Shown here in pieces: positions 36,840 to 47,172 of a DNA stretch of 64,000 nucleotides. The notes beneath the pieces were generated by a model. The model worked only from the letters and a program-made list of their open reading frames with translations. It did no database searches and had not been told where the DNA came from. Source of the DNA: Kingdonia uniflora (lineage: Eukaryota; Streptophyta; Magnoliopsida; Ranunculales; Circaeasteraceae); the NCBI GenBank assembly GCA_014058105.1, contig JACGCM010002086.1:620001-684000 (forward strand), given 5' to 3'. The stretch's first letter is position 1. Each line of letters starts with the position of its first letter. Made by a program: the position numbers and the translations under genes.

Positions 36840-38555
36840 TACATTTAATCTAATCCCGCGTTATCAGTTTCGGTTCGGAAATCGGAACTACCACTAACTA
36901 CTATACACTAACTACTATATCATTGTTACTCACTATGTTGCCATTCACTATTCACACATATCCGATGCCACTAGTGAGGCTCAGGCGATGATGACTACAA
37001 GTTTAGCTGATGTCGAAGGAGAAAATCTTTTAATTACGCGAAGAATTAAGTGGGTGAATTTGTTAGTGATGTTACTTTATTAGGTGATTCGCTCGCGAAA
37101 GATCTGATAGATGATGACGCTAGATATGCCATGGCTTTTAAGAGTGTGTTTGGTCATGAAGTATTTTACGGCTTCTAAGCGTTTACATTTTGGATACGTA
37201 TGTTAATTTTTTTTTTTGCATAGTAGTTGATTCGACGTCGAAGGCGAAAATATTTTTGATAATATTTTGCAAAAAAGTTGAAGGGTGAATATATTCGTGT
37301 TACTTTATTAAGCAATTTGTGGAGGTCTTTAAAACCTTGTTTGACACCAACCCAAATAGACCCTGAAATATTTTGTGTTGTTAACGAAGAACAATGGAAA
37401 GATTGCTCCAAGGTACGATAGTGATCATGGTCTTTTAAGAGATGTTTCTCTCCTTTCAGTATTAATCGTGAGAACACACTGGGGTGAAACAAAAACCTCT
37501 CTCTCTCAGGATACAATGGAGAAATGCTGGATTGGAGTTGTGCATGACTCGATCCAACCAAAGAGCATTCTTGTGAGAAAACGACGATGTCAGAGAGAAA
37601 AAAAAACAAAAAACAAACAAACAAACAAACAAACAAGAGATTCGAATGTGTTTCAACATGTGAGAAGTCTATGTTTAAATAAACTAATACGTGCCTCTTC
37701 CATAAATTACAATTGTTCGTTCGAAACGCTTCGAATGGTCATAACCCAATTCGAATCACCTCGAACTGACCGGCAGCTTGACCGCCGTTTGTTCGTGGCA
37801 CACAATAATTCAAAGTGCCAATATAAAATATATAAAATATAGCTACACACATCAAATCAAACGACTCAAACTAATAAACACAAATACATTGAACCTGAAT
37901 TATCTACCCTAACATAACATGCAAATGCCTGCAGTACGTAATGTAATTTGTCCTAAAAGCTTGACACTTCTATTTGCAAAAAATAAATTAAAGGTAATGG
38001 AAGCGAAACCAGGTAGAAATTAGACCCCAAGACCAAACAAAATTATACATGAGCTACTTGAAAATATTCTCAACCATTTCCTTCAATCTGACTAAGGAAT
38101 TCGGGTCCTCCAGAGTGCGAAACCACTTCAGAATCTTCAAGGATCGCCCTTTTCTTTGAAAGATCATCCGCAGAAAAATAATCGCTTCAAATATAAGAGA
38201 ATAAACTTTGGGAAAAAACTTATCCCCGGTCGCTTTTAAACACCAAAGCATTATACCTATCAAGTAGTCATTAACTACAACTTCTGAATAAGATTAGACC
38301 CATAAACTCCACTGCACCATGGTCCCAAAGCTTTCGTAAGAGCATATAAAAAGCTTGACACCCGATAAGCAAGTATGAATTGGACTTTCAAAACCGTGTT
38401 ATCCAAATCATTATGGTCCCTGATAAATATCATTTTTATTTTTTTTCTAGGTAAGGACCCCATGACCAGATTTATACAAGAAAAAATAATTTACAATTTA
38501 CAATAATTAGTTCCCCTAGCATCCAGATGAAGGACTTTAACAAGTTCAAGAGGGA
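36840..38555. other. Intergenic, upstream of the UPL5-like gene
   Basis: No supported gene. The frames at 37175-37842 overlap a CAAA microsatellite (about 37608-37635) and lack domains. The minus-strand frames at 38054-38463 lack recognisable motifs. Confidence 0.45.
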
Positions 38556-39456
38556 AGGAGCTAGGGGCCAACACCTGATCTTCTATTACATTTGATAAAC
38601 CAACTAAGAAGTTGGGCCTTCGTTTGCCTCCCTGAAGTTGTGAAAGATGCGAAAGGTCTTCAACTGGCTAATGTAATTCAAAACTTCCTGAAACATGATA
38701 TAGCATTCCCAATGAACATCCTTCTTCTGATGAATGTAATGAACCATAAGTGTAGAGTCTGTGCAAATCTGAATATGCTCAATGGCTACTTCAACAGCTA
38801 ATTGCAGGCTTTTATGTATAGCTTTTATTTCATGGTGAAGAACAAAAATAATTGTAGCTCTATGAAAAACTAAAAAACAGACTTTATTATTGCTCCTGAA
38901 TGTGGCCCGTCGAAGTTGAGAAATTGTCGAAGTCGTTCGAACGAACGTTTTCATACTCCTTGGAATTTTGGCCCAAGAGTCAATCTCGTTCGAACGAGCT
39001 TGGATGTATGTCGTTCGAAAGAGATGTTATGTTTCTAGGGTTGGAGACCAACTATCGCAAAGTCGCTCGAACGAGCTTGGAGTCGTTCGAACTAGTTTGG
39101 CGTAGGTTTGCCTTAGATGTTAAAGTTCTGCCTCGAGATCCGTACTACTTGTATTTTTGGTCATCTCTAGTATATAAAGAGGAGTTAGGTTATTATGTTA
39201 ACCTATCTTTTGGTGAGTTTAACCTTAGAGAGACTAGGGTTTGAAGAGACTCCATTAAAGCTTGAGAGATCATTGTAACCTCTTTGATATCATAGTGAAT
39301 TATCCGTGGGGACTTATTCCGCGTATCGTTCTTGAAGAGAGGAGAGAGTAGCTACCTCGATTCTTAACAATATCCTCCTATGTTACCTATCATGGAACCA
39401 TCGGTGTTGATCATTACAGTGTTAGTAGGAGGTGCCACTCAATTTGCATAAATATC
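38556..39456 (-). mobile_element. LINE RNase H domain interrupted by an LTR
   Basis: On the minus strand 39367-39456 reads VAPPTNTVMINTDGSMIGN, the start of a LINE-type RNase H domain. The domain resumes at 38900-38556 with KVCFLVFHRATIIFVLHHE, then CTDSTLMVHYIHQ and FREAN. The first Asp (INTDGS), the second (TDS) and the final REAN block are all recognisable. The LTR at 38901-39330 sits between the two parts. A frameshift near REANEG and a stop after GGYC show it is inactive. Confidence 0.72.
38901..39330 (+). mobile_element. Solo Copia-type LTR, family T copy 1 (3' truncated)
   Basis: It is homologous to 56035-56530 over most of its length. Shared strings are ATTGTCGAAGTCGTT, TGGAGACCAA-TATCGCAAAG, ACTAGGGTTTGAAGAGACTC and AGCTTGAGAGATCATTGTAA. 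The ending TTGTAACC-CTTTGATATCATAGTGAATT is typical of Copia LTRs, but the last part (the GTGGTTTTTC block) is missing here. A TATATAAAG box lies at about 39171. Palindromic TCGTTCGAACGA-type units recur several times in the first half. Confidence 0.7.
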
Positions 39457-39676
39457 ATGATATTACAAATCTAAAAAAACAAATTGATGACCGTTGGATT
39501 CATTAGCTAAGCTTTACTTTCATACATGATTAGCATATATATGACTATTTTTGTATTTAGGAGCTATTTTAGGCACTTGGATTCTCATCATGTGTTGAAG
39601 ACAGTTAAGGTGTATGTCTTTCTAAAACCCACCATTAGAAGAAGAGATAATTATCTGGTAAACGAAGGGGGAGAAG

Positions 39677-39700
39677 ATGGAGTCGAGAAGGGTAGCTTAA
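39677..39700 (+). promoter_or_regulatory. Upstream open reading frame of CHX copy A
   Basis: ATG GAG TCG AGA AGG GTA GCT TAA is a seven-codon frame that ends 13 bases before the start used by copy A. Its ATG lines up with the true start codon of copies B and C (GGGAAGGAGATGG against GGGGAGAAGATGG). The old start therefore appears to have become a uORF after a frameshift. Confidence 0.6.
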
Positions 39701-39713
39701 TTTGGACGAAGCA

Positions 39714-42388
39714 ATGGAGACAGTTTTGAGCGGGATAAATTCATCAGATAGTAATGGTATATGTTATGCATCAAAGATTGCAACTACTAATGGGGTTTGG
39801 GATAAAGAAAACCCCTTGAAGTCTATTCTCCCTCTATTGCTCATGCAAATGATGCTCATCCTCGGTACTACTCGCTTCCTTGTTTTTATCTTCAAACCTC
39901 TACGCCAACCACGAGTCATTTCTGAAATTCTTGTAAGTCATTTCAAAACATGTAACTTGTTACGTAAAAAAATAGAAATTTTACACTCTTCTTGTGTAAC
40001 TAAATCGATGATTTGTGTGTATATAACTGTTGACAGGGAGGTGTAGTATTGGGTCGATCTATGCTAGGCCGGATAACTCCTTTTATAAAAGCATTGTTCC
40101 CGTTTTGGAGTATAGCGGTGTTAGAGTCTGTATCGAACATGGGACTCTTATTCTTTTTATTCCAGGTTGGGGTAGAAATGGATATTGTGGTGATCAAACG
40201 AACAGGTCGAAAGGCCATTGCGATTGCGGTTGCTGGTATGGCTCTGCCATTTCTTATTGGCACCAGCGCGATTTTACTATCCAGCAGAGATGAACTCGTA
40301 ACAGCTAAAGATTTCTCCTTTGCAATTTTTGTGGGCGTGGCAGTCTCTACAACAGCCTTCCCTGTCCTTGCACGAGTACTTGCGGAGCTGAAATTACTGA
40401 ACACTGATCTTGGAAGGATAGCCTTATCTGCCGCTGTGTTAAATGACATGTGTGCGTGGATTCTACTAGTCCTAGGCATAGCTATTTCTGAGAACGGTAA
40501 CGGTAAAAGTATAGCATCCATACTTGAAATTTTCACTAGCTTTGTCTTCATGTTATTCCTGATCTTCGCAGTCCGTCCTGGCATCGAATGGATGGTACGT
40601 CGTACCCCTAACGGTGAAAACTTCAGTGACTTCCTTATATGTATGATCCTCACGGGGGTGATGGTTTGTGGATTGTTTACAGAAGCCATGGGAATTCGCA
40701 GTATCATTGGTGCATTTGTCTTTGGACTTATCATACCCAGCGGCCCCTTAGCAGATACGCTCGTTGAGAGGCTTGATGATTTTGTAACCACATTGTTGCT
40801 CCCTCTGTACTTCGCACTAACCGGAATCAGAACTGATTTTACGTTAATCAAGGGCCGTAACCTCGTGCTCACCATTATTATAGTTTTGGCTAGCATTGGC
40901 AAGGTCATTGGTACCCTAATAATTGGCCTCTATTACAATATGCCTTTTAACGAAGGATTTACTCTTGCGCTACTCATGAACACCAAAGGGCTCATTGAGT
41001 TGATTGTAATCAACGTGGGGAGGGATCAGAAGGTAATAATAATCAACACTTCGTTAGACTGAAACTTTTTCACTAAAACCTGACTAACAAAGAATCTGCA
41101 GGTTTTGGATGATGAGATATTTTCACTCCTGGTGCTTATGGCAGTGGTGATGACGAGTGTGATCACACCCAGTGTGTTGGCTATTTACAAGCCTGCAAAT
41201 GATGGCATACGATACAAAAGGACAATTCAGAGGTTGAAACCCGATGCAGAACTACGGATATTAGCGTGTGTCCACACCCCTAAAAATGTACCAAGTATCA
41301 TCAGCCTCTTAGAAATCTCCAACCCAACCAGTGCATCCCCAATATCCATCTATGCACTTCAATTAGTAGAACTTACTGGCCGTGCCTCTGCCATGCTTAT
41401 CGTTCATCACACACATAAGGATGGACGATCTGTCAAAAATCGGACACAAGCACAATCCCAGAAAATCATCAATGCCTTGGAAAACTTTGTACAAAACGTA
41501 CAAGATGTCTCGGCTCAATTCCTCACCGCCATCTCCCCTTACTCAACGATGCATGAAGACATATGCAACCTTGCGGAAGATAAACAAGTAGCCTTCATTA
41601 TCCTGCCCTTTCACAAAAAACCGACTGCAGATGGTGACATGGAGGTTACGAACCCTGTTCTTCGCACTCTGAACAAAAAAGTGTTGGCCAATGCCCCTTG
41701 CTCTGTCGGAATACTAATTGACCGGGGTCTTCGTGCACCTGATCAAAATATTTCTCACCATATTGCCATACTTTTCTTTGGAGGTCCGGATGATAGGGAA
41801 GCACTATCTTATGCGTGGAGGATGGCAGAGGACATGAGAATAAACTTGACTGTTTTCCGATACCTCCAAGAGGTCGAATCGAGAGCAATGGAATATGATC
41901 CCAACCCCATTCGTGATGGCAGAATCCTTTCGGATAGAGAGAAAGAGAAACAACTTGATGACGAGTACATTACTGAATTTAAACTGAAGATGTTGAGCAA
42001 CAAGGATAAAGTTACGTATAAGGAGAAGGTGTTAAGCAATACAGAGGAGACAGTTATAGCCGTTCGATCAATGGAAAACACCTACGACCTTTTCATAGTT
42101 GGCAGGGGACGAGGAATTATAAACCCACTCACTTCCAGCTTCACTGATTGGAGTGAGTGCCCAGAGTTGGGCGGAATAGGAGATTTGTTGGCGTCATCAG
42201 ACTCTATGGCAACAGTATCTGTGCTAGTAGTGCAACAATATATTGGTCCAGAAATAGATGAAGGAGACGGGGAAGGAATAACTGACAGCCAAGAACAACA
42301 ATCTGACCTTCTTATTTGTCATTACATGTTAAGGACGGGGAAGGAAGGAGGAAAGCGGAAGAATAACAGCCAAGAACAACAATGCTGA
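39714..42388 (+). CDS. CHX-type cation/H+ exchanger, copy A
   Basis: Exons 39714-39932, 40037-41032 and 41102-42388, phase 0 at both joins, 833 residues. The N-terminal half is a Na+/H+ exchanger domain of about 12 membrane segments. It has LGTTRFLVFIFKPLRQPRV, GLLFFLFQVGVEMDI, the VSTTAFPVLARVLAEL segment and the LNDMCAWILL ion-site Asn-Asp, and is followed by a soluble CHX C-terminal domain (RILACVHTPKNVPSI, HHIAILFFGGPDDREALSYA). CHX proteins move K+ and other monovalent cations against H+, mainly at endomembranes. The open frame upstream starts with TTG, so the first usable ATG is 39714. The extreme C-terminus carries an extra NSQEQQ segment that repeats the TDSQEQQSD tail. It is the most diverged of the three copies. 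Confidence 0.9.
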
Positions 42389-43340
42389 GAAAAAAGCTGC
42401 AAGGAATACCTGACAGCCTTTGTTGCAATTCTATTAACTATATTCCCACCGTTTTCCAAATCAAAGACGAGCCTTTTTTAGATACACAGTGCAAGTCGGG
42501 GTATGTGATGTGGTGATATTGGTATTGGTATTAGTAGTTATGCAAAATACCAATAAAAACGTATAAACATAGCATGTTAGAGCAACTTATATATTAGGGA
42601 GGCAATAAAGTTGAAAAATGTTTTTATAGATTCCTTAAATTTATTTTTCACTATATTTTTACACCATCTCTCCTCAACAATAAAGAGGGAGAAAAAAGAT
42701 TTAGGTAGCCACCTAAATGTTTCTAGGTGGAAAGTGAACAGTGGTTTCTCCTTTATTTTGTACATGCATAGTTACTTGAAAAATGAAAATGAAAAAAAAT
42801 GCTCTTAGAATATCGATAACCGCCTCTTTCTACTTAAGGTGGTGACATGTACTCCTTAAATTCATGTTTTACACTAACAAACTCCATAAAAAAAATATCG
42901 AGTTTGTTGAGTAGAAGAGTATAAAAATATGGAGTCTTCAAAAATTAAGGAGTCCTAAAAGCATATTTTTAACTTTTTTTTGCTTCCTAAAATAAGTAAA
43001 GTTGTTTTTTTTGGCCACCTAAAATAAGTGAAGGGAGGCTGATGTGGATGATCAGAAGTTGAGATTAATACTGAAGAGAAGAAACCAATACAAATGAGAT
43101 AACAAAGGTTTCAAAGCAGTTCTAACAGCTTGTAGGAGAACCCCATTTTATAAAGTTGTTTTTCTGAAGAGATTTACATTGTAATACCAGAACTATTTTT
43201 GTACTGCCAGACATTGTCATTATGTGTTGAAGATTTAACTATTCCTCTCAAGAAAAAAAGAAGTTAATACATCTCTCTTTTTAAGAACTCACTATTAGAA
43301 AGAGATCAAGATTATTATCACGTAAAAGAACGGGAAGGAG
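42389..43340. other. Spacer between CHX copies A and B
   Basis: The sequence 42420-42577 (3' flank of A) reappears at 46800-46957, upstream of copy C. The sequence 43090-43340 (5' flank of B) reappears at 46958-47172. The intervening 42578-43089 is absent upstream of C and includes a MITE. The duplicated block therefore carried A's tail with B's promoter region. Confidence 0.75.
42580..42804. mobile_element. Tourist-like MITE with TTA target duplication
   Basis: GAGCA at the left end and TGCTC at the right end are inverted, with the 3-bp direct repeat TTA on each side (42577-42579 and 42805-42807). TTA duplications with GAGC ends fit the PIF/Harbinger Tourist-like group. It is missing from the matching position upstream of CHX copy C. 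Confidence 0.7.
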
Positions 43341-46046
43341 ATGGATAGGGTGGATGAAGCAGCGCGGTCAGCTTTGCATCTGAAAAATGAAATAGATAGC
43401 AAATCGTGTTATGCTGTGATAAGTACTAATGGGATTTTCGGGAAAGAGTACCCATTGGAATACTCTCTTCCTCTTTTTATGATGCAAATAATGATCATCC
43501 TTGGTACCACTCATTTTTTTGCATTCATCTTCAAACCTCTACGCCAACCACGAGTCTTCGCTGAACTCATTGTAAGTCGTTCTTCCAAGCATCAAATTAA
43601 AATAATACAACTTGATGTTGTAGGCATTTTATTGCAGCAAATGCAACCTTACGCTTTTCTAATGTGTACAATTGTCGACAGGCAGGTGTGGTATTAGGTC
43701 CATCAGTACTAGGCCAGAGCACTTATTTTTCAAGAACATTATTTCCTGAGTGGAATAAAATGGTGTTTGAAATGTTGTCGAACGTGGGACTCTTATTTTT
43801 CTTGTTCTTAGTTGGCCTAGAAATGGATATTGGGGAGATCAAACAAACTAGTCGAAAGGCGATATCCATCGCGGCTGCTGGTATGATTCCACCACTTCTT
43901 ATTGGAACAATCGCGACCTTTTTATTCCGTAACTTCGCATCCGGAGAAGATATTAAGCAATTTTCTTTTGCGATTTTTATGGGTGTGGCAGTCTCTACAA
44001 CATCCTTCCCCGCTCTTGCACGGATACTTGCCGAGCGAAAGTTACTTAACACGGAGCTAGGAAGGCTATCCATATCGGCCGCCATTTTAAATGACATGTG
44101 TGCATTGGTCCTACTAATCCTAGGCATAGCAATTGCCGAGGATACTAACAAGGGCATATCATCCCTTTTAACGATCCTAGCTAGCTTTGGTTTCACGTTG
44201 TTCTTGATCTACGCAGTCCGTCCTGGCATTCAGTGGATGATACGCCGCACTTCAAATGGAGAGAGTGCCAATGACTTCTGCATATGCCTTATCCTCACAG
44301 GGGTGATGGTTTGCGGATTTATTACAGAGGCCATCGGAAGTCACTCTATTTTTGGTGCATTTGCCTTTGGACTAATTATACCCAACGGTCCCCTTTCAAC
44401 TATGCTGATAGAGAGGCTTGATGATTTTGTAACAACACTGTTGCTCCCTCTTTACTTTGCAAAGACCGGCCTCAGAACTGATATTGCACAACTCAACTAT
44501 ACATACGTCCGCCTATACATATGTACTCTCATTTTGGCTAGCGCGGGCAAGGACATCAGCACGCTCCTTATCACCCGCTTTTACAATATGCCTTTTTCCG
44601 AAGGCTGTACTCTTGCGATACTCATGCACGCCAAAGGTCTCATTGGGGTGATTGTAATCAATGTGGGGTGGGAACAGAAGGTAATTATCAACAGTTAACT
44701 AGTTCGTTAGTTGTGGACTTTCTCACTAAAGCTTGACTAACAAAGAAGATTAAAATCTGCAGGTTTTGACTGTGGGTGCATATACAGTCATGGTGCTTGT
44801 ATCAGTGGTGTCGACAGGAATGGTCGCGCCTGGTGTCATGCTCATTTATAAGCCTCAAAGGAGACTGGTAAGCTACAGGAAAACAATTCAAAACTCGAAA
44901 CATGATGTGAAACTACGGATATTGACATGCATCCACACTCTTCGAAATGTACCAACTATCGTCAACCTCTTAAAGATCTCCAACCCAACTAAGACGTCCC
45001 CCATCACCGTCTATGCACTCCAATTAGTAGAACTTACAGGTCGTGCCTCCGCCATGCTTATCGTTCATCACAAGACTGCACCTGCCACCAATAGGACGCA
45101 AGCCCAATCCCAGAATATAATCAATGTGTTTGAGAAATTTGAAATAGACGTTGAAGAAGTCTCAGTTAAACCCCTCACTGCCATCTCCTCTTATTCTACC
45201 ATGCATGAGGATATATGCAACCTTGCGGAAGATAAACGTATAGCCTTCATTATCCTTCCCTTTCATAAGCAATCGACTGTAGATGGCGACATGGAGGCTA
45301 CGAATCCTATCCTTCGTACTCTGAACATAAATGTGTTGGACAATGCCCCTTGCTCTGTGGGAATACTAGTTGACCGGGGCATTGGTTCACCGGATCAAAC
45401 TAGCTCTCACCATATTGCCATGCTTTTCTTTGGAGGTCCTGACGACAGGGAAGCGTTATCTTATGCATGGAGAATGGCAGAAGACAGGAAAATCAAGTTG
45501 ACAGTTTTGCGGTACCTTCAAGAGGTCCAACTAACAACGATGGAATATGATTCCAACTCCATTTGTGAGGCAGGTGACGAGAAAACCCTTACAGATAGTG
45601 AGAAAGAGAAAGAACTTGATGACGAGTATATCACTGATTTTAAACTGACGATGTTGAGGAAAGTGGAGAAAGTTGTGTATAAGGAGAAGGTGGTAAGTAA
45701 TACGGTGGAGACAGTTGCATCCGTTCGATCCATGGACAACACCTACGACCTCTTCATAGTTGGAAGGGGGAGAGGGATTGAAAACCCACTCACCGCCGGA
45801 ATAACCGATTGGAGTGATTGCCCAGAGTTGGGTGGAATAGGAGACTTGTTGGCGTCATCAGATTCTTTGGCAACAGTATCTGTGCTAGTAGTGCAACAAT
45901 ATCTTGGTTCAGAAATAGATGAAGGCGACGGGGAAGGAATGCCTGACAGCCAAGAACAACAATCTGACCAACACGAGAATTTCCAAAGAGATGGTTATGG
46001 TAGTAGCATTCGAAGCATTCAACCCTTGAACCGGAGTGGTAATTAA
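43341..46046 (+). CDS. CHX-type cation/H+ exchanger, copy B
   Basis: Exons 43341-43571, 43682-44680 and 44763-46046, all phase 0, 837 residues. Same architecture as copy A: N-terminal exchanger with FKPLRQPRVFAELI, LFFLFLVGLEMDIGEIKQT, VAVSTTSFPALARILAE and LNDMCALVLLILG, then the soluble CHX domain. Unique segment near the C-terminus: VQLTTMEYDSNSICEAGDEK, where A and C share another sequence. The start ATG is supported by copy C, whose leader and ATG are collinear with it. Substrate is inferred from the family (K+/H+), not seen. The C-terminal end (SIRSIQPLNRSGN) differs from A and C. Confidence 0.92.
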
Positions 46047-46799
46047 GGATGACAACAACAAAAACAAAAACTGTGAGTCTCAAAATTATGTAGCTAACCC
46101 CGAATTCCCGATATATCAGGCTACTTAGACATGACTCCGTAGATTACTGATGTTAGATGATTGTGTTGAATGTAAATGTAATACTAGTATAAATGTTTTA
46201 CTAGAATGAAGAAAGCAAACCTTGCTAAAACGTGCAGTTATGTTAAGATCAAGCCAGTTTTTGTTGAGAATAAAGGTAGCTAGTCTCTCTTCTATGACAA
46301 AAACGAAACGTGGAAATCACCAAACGAGAAATAAACCAACAAATACCAAATAACAAGGACAAAGATTTACCCAGATGAGGAAAACCCTTTCGGGTGAAAA
46401 ACCACTCCCTGCGAACTATCTACTATAAATCCATAGGTTACAATCCGATCTCTCAAGCTTCCTCGAAGCTTAGATGAATATCTCAAACCTAGGACTCAAA
46501 CTACGGATCACGAGTCAAGCAAACGTTTTCTCTTCAAACTTCTAAAACTGAGTTTACTAGGTTATTCGAAGAGAGACCAATGTCTATTCAAATAAACCAA
46601 GTTCTGAGACATCTATTCGAATAAATTTTGAGTCTTAAGACGACACTTCAGAATATAAATGTTTCCTTTCTGGACATTATTCAAATGCATGCCTTTAATT
46701 ATACATGAAGTCTTCTTCTTCGTTGACAATAATGATGAAACTTCACGAAAACAGCCTTTCTGAAGACACCAGTGGTGATGTAGGCATAATTCTTACTTT
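46047..46799 (-). mobile_element. Third, diverged Copia-type LTR between CHX copies B and C
   Basis: On the minus strand about 46740-46290 reads GAAGCTTGAGAGATC, then TTGTAACCTATGG, then GTGGTTTTTCACCCGAAAGG and GTTTTCCTCATCTGGGTAAA. This matches the 3' part of the LTR at 56035-56530. The body differs (TTATTCGAATAGATGTC in place of TCGTTCGAACGA units), so it is a related family and not the same one. Its ends are uncertain. The stretch 46047-46290 is the 3' region of copy B. Confidence 0.55.
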
Positions 46800-47172
46800 G
46801 CTGCAATTCTATTAAATTTATTCCCACCATTCTCTAAATCAAAGACGAGCCTTTTTTAGATGCACAGTGCAAGTCAGGGTGTGTGATGTGATGATATTGA
46901 TATTGATATTGGTAGTTATGCGAAATACCAATGAAAACGTATAAACATAGCATGTACAAATGAGATAAAAAAGGTTTCAACGCAGTTCTAACAGCTTGTA
47001 AACCCCATTTATAGAGTTGTTTTTCTGGAGAGATTTACATTGTAATACTAGAACTATTTTTGTACTGCCAGACATAGTCATTATGAATTGAAGATTTGAC
47101 TAATCTCTCTTTTTAAGCACTCACTATTAGAAAGATAACAAGATTATTATCACGTAAAAGAACGGGAAGGAG

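Noticed and set aside
37175..37842. Long overlapping open frames on both strands
   Set aside because: They run over a CAAA microsatellite and low-complexity sequence. No domain, and no splice or promoter context.
40000..40908. 302-codon minus-strand open frame
   Set aside because: It is the antisense shadow of the CHX copy A exchanger exon. The same shadow occurs in copies B and C.
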